Positions 53,606-64,000 of a DNA stretch of 64,000 nucleotides are shown here, piece by piece; position 1 is the first letter of the stretch, and each line of letters opens with the position of its first letter. The notes beneath the pieces were generated by a model. The model ran no database searches. It saw only the letters and a program-made list of their open reading frames with translations, and was not told the DNA's origin. Made by a program: the position numbers and the translations under genes. The stretch lies in assembly GCA_963921425.1 (NCBI GenBank), contig OY992833.1, positions 29,064,698 to 29,128,697 on the forward strand. Direction: 5' to 3'. The DNA is from Dryas octopetala (taxonomy: Eukaryota; Streptophyta; Magnoliopsida; Rosales; Rosaceae).

Positions 53606-56600
53606 ATGAGTGTAGCGAACATTAATCTGTCTCATTCTTCTCTTCAGCCCAAGGAAGAAGGGAGTTCAATTGAGAGTCTTACAGAGTCCATATTGGCATC
53701 CATTTCAGAGATCACAGTATTGGTAGTAAGCATAGAGGTGGAACAAGAAAATTTTATTGAAATTGGATGTTACCTTTATCGGGCCTCTATGGCCATAAGG
53801 GAGTTGCAGACGACTGATACTAGGCCTGCAAATGCAACAGAAATTCTGCAATCTATTTCAAAAAGTGTTAATTTGGCCAAAGATCTTGTGGAGAAATGCC
53901 AAATAGGCATCCAACCATTTTCAGATCATGAACTGAGAATCATCATGGCACAGCTGGAGGAGGTCATCAAGCACATAGGAGAATGCCTGAGCTTAATACC
54001 ACCTTCAACATTTGGAGACCAAAAATATGCAGAAGTTGCAGTTCGGTCCCTTTCAAATGAGATGCAGAATGCTCACTTTGAAACTCATGCATCTGAGACT
54101 AATGAACTAGATACAAAGATGTTGCCTTTGGAGGAGCAAACAAAGGAAGAACTGATACCAACAGAATCGGATCTCTACTCTATAAATTCTGAGGATTCCA
54201 CAGATAATCCTACGTTCTTACATACACCTCAACTGATCGAAATCCTTAAAAGCACAAGTTTCGAAAGCAGAAGAGAACATGGGAAAATGAGTGGATCATC
54301 AATGACATTGCCACAGGTGGGTCAGGACATGGAGCCTCTGTATGAGGCTTTCTTCTGCCCACTGACAAAGAAGATCATAGATGACCCGGTAACCATAGAA
54401 AGTGGAGTAACCTATGAGAGGAAAGCAATTATCGAGTGGTTTGATAAGTTCAATGACTTGGAAGAAATTTTGTGCCCAACCACTGGCCAGAAGTTGATGA
54501 GTAAAGCTTTCAATGCCAATATAGCTCTGAAATCCACAATAGAGGAGTGGAAGGAAAGGAATGAAGCAGCAAGGATTAAGGTTGCCCGCGCAGCATTGTC
54601 GTTAGCTAGTTCAGAGAATATGGTACTTGAAGCAGTAAAAGATGTGCAAAGTATCTGCCAAAGGAAGCCATACAGTAAGGTACAAGTTCGCAGTGTTGGA
54701 ATATTGCCATTGCTTGTTCAGTGTCTGGAGTACAAAGACAAAGATGTTAGATGTGCAGTGCTGGAACTTTTGCGACAACTAGTGGAGGATGATGACAAAA
54801 ACAAGGTCAACTTCTAAATTCCTCAATTTTAGTGAGAAACAACCAAACAAAACAAATACTATGATTTGCAGAAACATATGCTTATCAAGGGAATCGATTG
54901 ACAACAGTGACCATTTTTTGGCTCCAACTTCTGACAGAATCTATTAAAATATATCCAAACAACTTCTAATATATCACTACTATTCTAGCCTTTTGCACCT
55001 GTCTCTTACTGAAATAAATATCTACATACTAGCGTATTTACTTCTTCAGAACAAACCATAACTTTGAAAATGGTTTCTTGGAGACATATTCAACACTTGT
55101 GGTTTCTTTTGCAGGAAATGATTGCTGAAGAAAATAATATTTCAACTATAATCAAAATGCTTTCTAGCAGTCACCAGTCCATAAGGCATGCATCATTGCT
55201 ATTCTTGCTTGAGCTTTCAAGATCACAATCATTATGTGAGAAAATCGGATCAGTTACTGGAGCAATTCTGATGTTGATCACAATTAAATATAGACGATCC
55301 ATTGATGCATTTTCTTCAGAAAAAGCAGATGAAACCTTAAGGAATCTAGAGCATTCACCAAATAACATCAAACGCATGGCAGAAAATGGACTCATGGAAC
55401 CCCTCCTAAAGAATCTTACTGAAGGTAATATTCAGAACTCCGCAATTCTGGCCAAGCATTCTCATTCAGTTTTAGAGCCATCTCCAAAAAACTTGGACTA
55501 ATAATTATCTTGAGACCAAAGGTTTCTGTTCAACGAATAATTATATAAAAAATAAACATATATAGCAAAGAAACTGAAATTTTTCAAACTACTATAGTTT
55601 TACCCGTGAACATTCTGCAACTCTGCAAGTTCAGATCTTTTTTTTTTTTTTTCCTCCAATTTTACAAGTTCAGATCAAATGACATGTTTATGATACTGTT
55701 TTTAAAATGCCAAATCTTCTGTAATGACAATATTGTTAATTGAAAAAAATGAAATAACAGGCTGTGAAGAGATGAAGATGGAAATGGCAAGTTACCTTGG
55801 GGAAATTGTTCTTGGACACGACACCAAAACCTATGTTGCTGAGAGGGCCTCTCCTGCTCTCATCAAAATGGTACATAGTGGAAATACACTAACCAGAAGG
55901 GAGGCATTCAAAGCTCTAGCGCAACTCTCATCATACCAACCAAATTGCAAAATACTTAAAGAAGCTGGTATTATACAAATCATGGCTGAAGAGATGTTCA
56001 CTCGGAAAATTCACAATGAACCAATGAACTCAAAGAGTGAAGCAGCTGCAATCCTTGCAAATATAATTGAGTCTGGGCTTGAGCTTGAGAACCTTCAGGT
56101 TAATTCTCACGGCCACACCATGACTTCAGACTATGTTGTGTGCAACATCATCTACATGCTCAAGAACTCAAACCCAGATGAACTGAATAACAACCTTATC
56201 AGAATTCTTTTATTTCTTATTAAGATCCCCAGATCAGCAGCCACCATTGTCTCAGTGGTACAAGAGACTGAAGCAAGCTACACTCTCATTGAACTCATCA
56301 ATAATCCACATGAAGAACTTGCCACTGCAGCCATCAAGCTACTAACTGTTCTTTCACCTCATATGGGCCATGTGCTAGCAGGAAGACTATGCAAAACCAG
56401 AAGCCAACCTGAGAACCTTATCCAGAGCCCAAATGAAACAACTCTCATCACTGAGAAGCAGGCAGTTTCAGCAAAATTTCTAGCAAAACTTCCCCACCAA
56501 AACCTGACGCTCAACCTAGCTCTTCTATACAAGAATACAGTGCCTACAGTCCTGCAAGCAATCAATCAAATTCAAAGACAAACAAGATCAAGCAGGTTTG

Positions 56601-57352
56601 CAAGCGTTTACTTAGAAGGTCTAGTGGGCATCCTAGTCAGATTCACAACAACACTGTATGAACCCCAGGTATTGTTTCTAGCAAGAACCCACAATTTTAC
56701 GACATTATTCACAGAACTGCTCATGAGAACATCAAGTGATGAAGTTCAGAGGTTATCAGCAATTGGGTTGGAGAATCTTTCTTCAGAGTCAATAAATTTA
56801 TCGAAACCGCCACAAATCAAGAAAACCAAGTTCATGAAGTTGTTCTACCTCCCCAAATATCTATCTTTTGGTTCATCAAAGAGGAGGAAAATACCAGTGT
56901 GCCCAGTTCACAGAGGGGCCTGTTCTTCACAAAACACTTTCTGTATAGTCGATGCAAAGGCAGTTGAGAGGCTATTAGCTTGTTTGGACCATGAGAATGC
57001 AGAGGTTGTTGAAGCTGCATTGTCAACCATATGCACTTTGTTGGATGACAAAGTTGATGTGGACAAGTGTGTCAGCATGCTGAGCGAGGTGAATGCTGTG
57101 CAACATGTTTTAAATGCAGTGAAAGAACACAGGCAAGAGGGACTGTGGCAGAAGTCATTTTGGGTGCTTGAAAAATTCTTGATCAAAGGTGGGGATAAGT
57201 CTGCTTCAGATATATCAAACGATAGGGTGTTGCCTGCCATACTGGTGAGTGCTTTCCATCATGGAGCTGGAAACACCAGGGAGATGGCTGAGAAGATTCT
57301 GAGGCATTTGAATAAGATGCCCAATCTCTATACTCCCAACCATACCATGTAG
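53606..57352 (+). CDS. U-box/ARM-repeat E3 ubiquitin ligase, PUB42-like
   Basis: Three exons, 53606-54805, 55115-55424 and 55761-57352, join to 1033 residues. An N-terminal helical region typical of plant U-box proteins (about 20-160) is followed by an acidic linker. The U-box (about residues 242-317) has the expected FxCPLTKKIIDDPV and SGVTYERKAI segments, which recruit a ubiquitin-loaded E2. Many Armadillo-type repeats fill the rest (about 345-1030), interrupted by a basic, Cys-containing insert (SSKRRKIPVCPVHRG). This plan matches Arabidopsis PUB42/PUB43; PUB44/SAUL1, a relative, restrains senescence. Substrate unknown. The ATG at 53606 is chosen because the frame upstream offers only a TTG. 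The gene lies two genes from a DYW PPR, as PUB42 (At1g68940) and At1g68930 are neighbours in Arabidopsis. Confidence 0.93.
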
Positions 57353-58971
57353 AAAACCGGCTCTCATGCTCATACAATGTAATGTTGCTTTTAAGGATCT
57401 GTCACCTGACATATCAGTATGGTCCAGTATTGCCATGGCATTCAGCCACAAAAATGTCAGGCTCACCAGCATGCCATATTGCAAATGATAATGAACTTTG
57501 ACAATTTCGGTTGTTCATTGTTATTAGTAGATGGGATTGTGAAGGGTTACTGTAATGAATAATCAAAACCCGAAAATTTGATCACCTTATATCATGTGAT
57601 GAGAGATAGACACATAACATGTATATACAGAGTGTTTTTCATGTTATTCATTTCATTCCAACTTCAGTGGAAACTTGATGGATAGATTCATTAGTCCTAA
57701 GCCCACATACAGATTTGGGATATCGTAGCAGATTTCTCAGTGGGGGAAATGCAATATGCTCTCATTTTGCCGACTGGCTTTAATTAATACTCCCCCTTTT
57801 TTTTTCTTTTCTGGTTATTGTTTTATCTGAATCTTTTAAATAACCCATAACAAAAAATCATTGGGACAATTAATTATCCGGAGTTTAACAGGTTAGAGAC
57901 AAAATTCCAAAACATAGCATCCAGATTCCAGACCCCACTTTTTGGAAGTATTTTTCGGAACAAATAAAATTTTCCAGGAAAAGAAAAAAGAAATAAAAAG
58001 GAGTAGGCGACTGCGACTCTTTTGAATAACCAAACAAACAAGGGTGACATGATAACATCTACATGAGAATTGACTCCGTTGCTTAGAAAACATAATAATT
58101 AATTAAATAAATAATAAACACTTTCCACGGCAAGTTGGCCAAAGCAAGTCCCGTTATTGAGACATTTGAAATACAATGTAACAATGGGGGCAGGTTTCGG
58201 CCGGCAAATACAACCTTTACCAAGTAATTAAATTTCCAAATAAATATACCTGCGATCCTTCTGTTAATTTAAAATTTCAAATCTGCCCTGTAATCAATAT
58301 TTATGTCCAACAACAGTCCTCGTATTGTTTCTAGCTTTTGTATGTTAGCCTCCTTTTTTAGTACCCGATACCAAATTTATCTAGCTACGTGTTTGTCCTT
58401 AATGAAGGGATTTAGCTCTATTTTAATTATTGTTGTGCAGGGCCTCCATATGGCTCATCCAATGTAGGTTTACCATATTTTTTTAACTTTGACCATGTAT
58501 TTTAAGAATTAGAATGCGCTTACTTGAGTCCCTTCATTAGTTTACCACTAATCAAACGTTAACATCATTAAGAAAACATCACCCAAATTTTTTTTTTTTT
58601 TTAAATCTACGAAAAATGGATTCATACTTTTGATCTCTTCTAACAAAGTGAAGATAAATACCATTAATTTCATATCATTAATTTTTTTTTTATGATGTTT
58701 AAGTGCTCAACCTTCTCCAAATAAGATTCTTTTTCAGGGTAAGGATTTTCATATTCTTCAAGATTTTGTCAAGTCTTTGAGTTGACCATTATCTTTATGG
58801 GGTGTTTGTGTAATTTACTCTAAGAAAATTGAACAAAACTGTTACATCATTGATGTTGCCGAAATGGGATGCATTTTGGTTCATTTTTAATGAGTTCGGG
58901 TCTATATATATGTCTTGAGTAGTTAAGCCTAACACCAATAGAGTTGATCTCTACATCCAGAAAATAGTAGC
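57353..58971. other. Intergenic region: U-box gene 3' UTR and next promoter
   Basis: AT-rich spacer with poly-T runs. A TATA-like tctatatatatg (58901-58912) lies about 65 bases before the ATG at 58972 and is a plausible promoter for the next gene. No other gene seen. Confidence 0.55.
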
Positions 58972-60381
58972 ATGTACAGGAGTTTTCAATCTGTAAACTC
59001 TCAAAAGATGCAGGGTATAACAAAAGCCACAGCAAGAAGTAATTCGATAAATGACAAATCTATTGAGCAATCACTGGCGAACTTTAAAATCAAGGATGGA
59101 TACATCTTCAAAGGGATAGTTGCCATGGAGCCAGCTGAGCCTAGAGCATGTGGTTGTGTACAACCCCCTCCTGTAGTTGACAAAGTTGCTCCATACTCTG
59201 CTATCGAAAACATCTCAATTCAGAAGCTGACTCCACAGTATAAGATTGGGATGGAGCATTTGGTGAAAACCAAAACACCTCCAATGAAGGCTTCAGAACT
59301 GTGGCGAAACAAACCAGCTGTGGTTCTCTGCATCCGACGTCCTGGGTAAACTCTTATACTCTCTGCATTGTGACATGGCTTTGTTTGACATAGGCTGATT
59401 TTGTCTGTTATACTAAGTGCTGAATTTGGTGTCAAGAAATCAGACAAGTAGGAGGCTTCGTTGATCAATACTTTCATGCGGGTGTATTTTGTAAATACAA
59501 GACAGATTTTTATAAACCAACAATAAAGGGCACATGATGTCTTTATATTGATACAGGATGATAAGTGATAACCATGTCTTATAGTCCAAAGGGATGTAAA
59601 TAAAACAGTCAAAAATAGCGTATGACCTTGAAGAGCTGGCTCAACTATACTGTGACAAAGAGTTTTCTATAAGATATGAGCTTCTTTCTTGAAACTAATT
59701 AATTTTCTTCTGTGTATATAATATATATTGACTTGAAACAGGTGCATCATGTGTAGAGCTGAAGCTCATCAGCTATATGCCAAAAAACCCATATTTGATG
59801 CACTAGGAGTTCAACTATTTGCAGTTCTTCATGAGCATATGGAGTCAGAGGTATTTACTACACTTCAACTTCCGGCTTTTACCATCACCTTATGATTGAT
59901 GTATAATTTTGATGCTGCAGGTAAAAGACTTCTGGCCTCGATATTGGGGTGGTGTTGTACTATTTGATCGTGGTATGGAATTCTTCAAAGCACTTGGTGG
60001 AGGGAAATTGCTCAAGGAAAAATTTCTATCAGGTTTTGTTTTCAATCCTCGAGCTATAGCAAATTACAAGCGTGCAAAAGCTATGGGAATACAGCAAAAC
60101 TTCAAAGGAGAAGGTGAAATTAAGGGGGGACTCTTTATAGTTGGCAGTGGGAGGAGTGGCATTGCATACCAGTTTATTGAGAGGAACTTTGGCGATTGGG
60201 CACCTCTAGCTGAAGTCATTGAGATCTGTACTCAGTTGCAGGTAATTCTTGTTGGCTTTTCTAATTCTTCCTGAGTCTGCATCCAATATAAATTTATAAT
60301 TAACAGCTCATCTTTAACCAAATGCAGAACCAACATGAAGGTCAAGAGGAGTCCAGAAAAAGATCACGGCAATTTGAATGA
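58972..60381 (+). CDS. Peroxiredoxin-like PRXL2/FAM213-type (AhpC/TSA) protein
   Basis: Four exons: 58972-59345, 59742-59850, 59921-60241, 60328-60381; 285 residues. The C-terminal two thirds form a thioredoxin-like fold of the AhpC/TSA antioxidant type found in PRXL2A/FAM213A: SELWRNKPAVVLCIRRPG leads to a CxxC pair (Cys126-Ile-Met-Cys129), then QLYAKKPIFDALGVQL and the later FDRGMEFFKALGGGKL. The family is linked to redox control; the peroxidase activity of plant members is poorly known. The N-terminal about 90 residues contain a Cys/Pro-rich stretch (ACGCVQPPP), and an organelle presequence is not obvious. The basic C-terminus (ESRKRSRQFE) is specific to the last exon. Intron 1 splits the Gly before the CxxC. 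Confidence 0.87.
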
Positions 60382-61126
60382 AAGTTAGATCACTATTTTC
60401 TGGCCATGCTTCAGATTCACAATGATTAAAAACATATATACCTTGTAATTTCAGGATAGGCAACATACTAATTTTTATTAATCCTCTGTTATAGATGTCG
60501 CTTGTATATTTTGTAAGGCTTGCATAGACATGAATTTACTGGGAATGCAGTTCATTTTAACAGTTTGGAAAACCATTACATACCCCCTTCTAATACTTTG
60601 CAGCCATCGATTTATTCAAGTAAACAATGCAAAGATTCGGTAAGCCAAGGGTCCACCGCTTAGTGAGGCCATAATCTATCAGCAGTTAGCCACTTAGTGA
60701 AAATCATAACCCTTGGTGTGACACACTGTAGTCCACTAAAACATAATCCAATGAGCCGCTGAAGTTAATCTCACATTTTCCAAGGTTAAACTAGAGCAAT
60801 TGATCTTGGATTTTCCAAGGATGATTACCTTCTCAGCCTGAAATAATCCTCTTTTTTTAAAGCTTGAGCTCGCCTACAATTCTGACAGTTAAAATCCCTG
60901 AGATGAAAACATTTACGTTGTTTTAACCTTACAAAGATGTTGTTCTTAAATAGTTACTTCATGCAAAACAGCTCTCAATTGCTCTAGTGATGTCCCAACG
61001 CATCTATGTATATGAAGCAACAAATTAATTTACTGAAACTCGTGAAATTCTGAGTTCGGTCACTTACCTGATAAATATATGGTTTTACAATCCTCTCTAA
61101 CAGCTTTTGACACTGTTGCCATCCCA
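60382..61126. other. Convergent 3' spacer
   Basis: 3' flanks of the PRXL2-like gene and the minus-strand DYW PPR gene. No coding feature or clear repeat. Confidence 0.55.
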
Positions 61127-63358
61127 TCACCAGAAATCTCCACATGAACAAGTTCCATCTTTAAATAAATGGTACCGGGCAGCATCTCTTACAAGTATCT
61201 CTCTCTTGGTGATCTTGGCAATATATTTAGTGGCATTGTGGCAATCTCCACATACTCTAAGGTTTTTAACTACTCGTATAGGAAGGCCAGCAGGAGTAAA
61301 TATCAATCCAAAAGCAATTGCAAGCTTCTCACTGTGGTAATTAAGCATCTTCATCTTTTCTGATTCCTCAACATCATGAAGAACAAAACTCATATCTGGC
61401 TTATACCCCTCTTCTATCATTTTGCAATTTAGTGTCTCCAACTCAGCATATATCTGATCTGAAAATGGACTTGATTGGTCATCTGCAGAGAAAATGTGCA
61501 CCCTACCCTTATATTTGATCCAACTACATCCTGGTTCCTTTCTAACCTCCTTATCTCTCATTCCTCTCCTTAATTTAGCCACATCATCCCATTTCCCTTT
61601 AGCAGCATAGATGCTTGAGAGCAAGATATAGCTTGCAGGATTTTGGGGCTCTAATTCCAGAAGAGACTCAGCTGCCCATTTTCCAATTTCCATATTATGG
61701 TGAAGTCTACATGAGCTCAGCAGGGTGGCCCAACCAATCGCATCAGGATGGAAAGGCATCTTATTTATGAAGCCTTTTGCTTCTTCAAGTCTTCCAGCTC
61801 GGCTAAGAAGGTCGATTATGCAAGTGTAGTGATCAACAATTGGTGCAATTCCATGTTCTTTTACCATTGATTCAAAATACTGACGTCCTTTCTCCACTAG
61901 TCCTGCTCTACTGCATGCTGAAAGAACCCCTATGAAGGTAACTCCATCAGGTTTCAAACCATGCGCCAACATCCTTTCAAACAAATCAATTGTCTCATAG
62001 GCTTTTCCAAACCGGGCATACCCAGAAACCAATGCTGTCCAGGAGACTTCATCCCTGATGTTCATCTCATTGAACAGCCTATGGGAGTCTTCAATGCTTC
62101 CACATTTGCCATATAATGTGACAAGTGCATTTGAAACTGTAATGAAGAAAATCAAGCCTGAAACTAGAGCTCGACCATGGAACTGGGCACCTTCTTCTAA
62201 GCTGGCTAGGTTTGCACATGAGCTAATCACGCTTCCCAAGGTAAAATCATCTGGTTCAACCCCATTTCTCTGCATATCACAAAAAAATCTAACAGCTTCT
62301 TCACTGTACCCATTCTGGCCATAGCCCACAACCATTGCAGTCCACGATACTACATTCTTGTGGTTCATTCTCTTGAAAACTGTTTCTGCAGCTTTTATGC
62401 TTCTACACTTGCAATACATGTCAACAAGAGCACTACCAACGAAAATATTATCTATAAAATTAGTCCTAAAAATATAAGCATGAACTTGCTTGCCCTCTTC
62501 CAAGGCAAATAGGCCCCCACATGCGGTCAATATGCTACCAAACGTATATTGATCCATACTTAAACCTTCCAATCTCATATCTCTAAACATATCAAGTGCT
62601 TTTCTGCCTGAACCATTTTGAGTAAGTCCCGTAATCATTGTTGTCCATGAAATTGAGTCTTTTTCAGGCATTTTACTAAATAAACATTCAGCATCGTTGA
62701 TCAATCCGAGCCGCAAAAGCCCAGTGATCATTGTATTATACATAACCACATTTTTCTCTGGCATTGAATCAAAAGCCTGCTTTGCGTCATACATTAACCC
62801 TGCTTTTGAGTACATGTCCACCAAAGGACTACCAACAAACACATACGATTCGAACCCAAATTTCACTACATGCCCATGAAACTGTCGGCCCAAGTCCACA
62901 CACCCCTGCTTCGATGAAAGTACAAACATCGTGGAGAATGTAATCCGGTTCAAATTAACGGGTCCATCCCTTAACATCAAACCATAAACCTTCACAGCCT
63001 CAGCAACCAAACCACAGCACGCATACCCCGAAATAAATGAATTCCAAGACACCCCATCTCGGCTTGGCATGCGATTGAAGATCTCTTGCATCTGAGAAAG
63101 ACGACCCGCTTTAGAATAAACGGAGAGAATGGAGTTCCATGAGAAAAGGGTTGGGTGAGTCATTTGATCGAACACATGGCGAGCATAGCTTAAGTTGCCT
63201 AATTTCCCGTAAGCGGAAATGAGATTGTTGAGAAGAAAGGTTTCGGGAGTCGTCAAGGTTTTGATAATCTGGCAGTGGAGCTTCTTTGCTTGTGCATGGT
63301 TTCGTACTTGGCAGCAGTGTTTGAGTAAGTTACAGTAGTAGTTAGAGGACCAAGACAT
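61127..63358 (-). CDS. DYW-class PPR protein (predicted organelle RNA editing factor)
   Basis: Single-exon 743-residue PLS-class PPR protein. Repeats of P, L and S types fill about residues 1-560, followed by E/E+ motifs and a DYW deaminase domain of about 95 residues. The deaminase has the HxE active site (YHSEKLAIAFG), the CGDCHNATK zinc ligands and the C-terminal CSCGDFW. The last triplet is DFW instead of DYW. Such proteins convert C to U at chosen sites in plastid or mitochondrial RNA. Length and order match Arabidopsis At1g68930 (743 residues, from memory). The N-terminus (MSWSSNYYCNLLKHC) is not a strong presequence by eye. The edited site cannot be read directly; a PPR-code calculation on repeat residues 5 and 35 would predict it. 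Confidence 0.94.
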   Translation of the reverse strand: MSWSSNYYCNLLKHCCQVRNHAQAKKLHCQIIKTLTTPETFLLNNLISAYGKLGNLSYARHVFDQMTHPTLFSWNSILSVYSKAGRLSQMQEIFNRMPSRDGVSWNSFISGYACCGLVAEAVKVYGLMLRDGPVNLNRITFSTMFVLSSKQGCVDLGRQFHGHVVKFGFESYVFVGSPLVDMYSKAGLMYDAKQAFDSMPEKNVVMYNTMITGLLRLGLINDAECLFSKMPEKDSISWTTMITGLTQNGSGRKALDMFRDMRLEGLSMDQYTFGSILTACGGLFALEEGKQVHAYIFRTNFIDNIFVGSALVDMYCKCRSIKAAETVFKRMNHKNVVSWTAMVVGYGQNGYSEEAVRFFCDMQRNGVEPDDFTLGSVISSCANLASLEEGAQFHGRALVSGLIFFITVSNALVTLYGKCGSIEDSHRLFNEMNIRDEVSWTALVSGYARFGKAYETIDLFERMLAHGLKPDGVTFIGVLSACSRAGLVEKGRQYFESMVKEHGIAPIVDHYTCIIDLLSRAGRLEEAKGFINKMPFHPDAIGWATLLSSCRLHHNMEIGKWAAESLLELEPQNPASYILLSSIYAAKGKWDDVAKLRRGMRDKEVRKEPGCSWIKYKGRVHIFSADDQSSPFSDQIYAELETLNCKMIEEGYKPDMSFVLHDVEESEKMKMLNYHSEKLAIAFGLIFTPAGLPIRVVKNLRVCGDCHNATKYIAKITKREILVRDAARYHLFKDGTCSCGDFW

Positions 63359-63945
63359 TAGCGAAAGACCTTTGGCGGCAAAGAGACGAAGCCAAGTGTA
63401 ATTTAGAGAAGAGTTTGTGATCGGATGGGCTCGAGTTCATGGTAAGCTTGAGGTAGGACCGCCCACAAAATCTGACTTCCAAATGAATAATAAAATAAAT
63501 AAATATTTTTTAAATTTATCATGGAGGGGGGTGGAAAGTGGAAACACCAAATATTGCATATATCTTGACATACATGCATCACAGATTCACAGTCACAACT
63601 GCCAAAGGGTGCTTCTGGAAGTTTCAAAAACCCGGATATATTATTTTAATTATACTGTTGAATGTAATATTGTAATCATAATCATTATATCTGCCGAAAG
63701 CTGAATCTAATGTTATCAAAACTAATTATTTGAATTCAATATCTCTAATTATTCTATATTTTATTTTATTAAAACTAATGTTTTTCTCATACATTTTTTT
63801 TAGTAGATATTGAACTGTATAGATAGTTCCATGACTAGTTGTAGTGAACTTAACAGAATCTGACCAAGTTTCATAATTAATCATTGGTAAGCTACTAAGC
63901 TATAATGAGTATTGAGAAGAATTGAAAACTCATAAATTCATAATT

Positions 63946-63948
<3 letters not shown>
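63359..63948. other. Upstream region of the DYW PPR gene
   Basis: AT-rich DNA with no coding frame supported; should include the promoter of the minus-strand PPR gene. Confidence 0.5.

Positions 63949-63983
<35 letters not shown>
63949..63983. repeat. (GA)n microsatellite at the window edge
   Basis: About 17 uninterrupted GA units followed by cggaagagaagaaatat. GA tracts of this kind often sit in plant promoters or leaders, so another gene may begin beyond the right edge. Confidence 0.9.
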
Positions 63984-63985
<2 letters not shown>

Positions 63986-64000
63986 GAAGAGAAGAAATAT

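Overview
The window is nuclear DNA from a flowering plant. Evidence: long intron-rich genes with GT-AG junctions, a plastid HSP90, a phage-type organelle RNA polymerase, P-class and DYW-class PPR proteins, family-1 UGTs with a PSPG box, a GOLVEN/RGF peptide precursor, and AT-rich intergenic DNA with foldback (MITE-like) elements. Gene structure and synteny fit a eudicot, probably a rosid; Rosaceae (for example Prunus) is my guess, not shown.

Layout. 1-5460: AT-rich, no gene I can support, two foldback elements (2697-3303, 3546-3975). 5460-8584: PI4K-gamma gene with a leader intron and three uORFs. 11099-13148 (minus): DNA-3-methyladenine glycosylase I with five exons and one GC-AG intron. 14640-15415: a third, larger foldback element carrying a short telomere-like tract, just upstream of a P-class PPR gene (15814-18594). 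20114-25788 (minus): three tandem UGT89-like glycosyltransferases. 26392-27221 (minus): a small GOLVEN/RGF peptide precursor in three short exons. 30496-32489: ABHD17-like alpha/beta hydrolase with a decapeptide-repeat tail. 33606-39614: plastid HSP90 (19 exons). 40972-48265: phage-type RNA polymerase RpoTm (18 exons). 49207-51443 (minus): AVT6-type amino acid transporter. 53606-57352: U-box/ARM E3 ligase like PUB42. 58972-60381: peroxiredoxin-like (PRXL2/FAM213-type) protein. 61127-63358 (minus): DYW-class PPR protein. All spliced models were built by hand; every one closes in frame with a length close to its family.

Working relations. Several products serve organelles: PPR proteins for organelle RNA, HSP90C for plastid protein folding/import, RpoTm for mitochondrial transcription. 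The gene order recalls several Arabidopsis segments (At1g13610-At1g13640; At2g03890-At2g04030; At1g68930-At1g68990), as if this window kept an ancestral order that was duplicated and thinned out in Arabidopsis; this comparison is from memory. I found no RNA genes, CRISPR arrays or LTR/viral elements, and no clear candidate for a wholly new system. The most notable items are the peptide hormone gene, the repeat-tailed hydrolase, the altered catalytic position in the glycosylase, the uORF-rich PI4K leader, the UGT array and the foldback elements.
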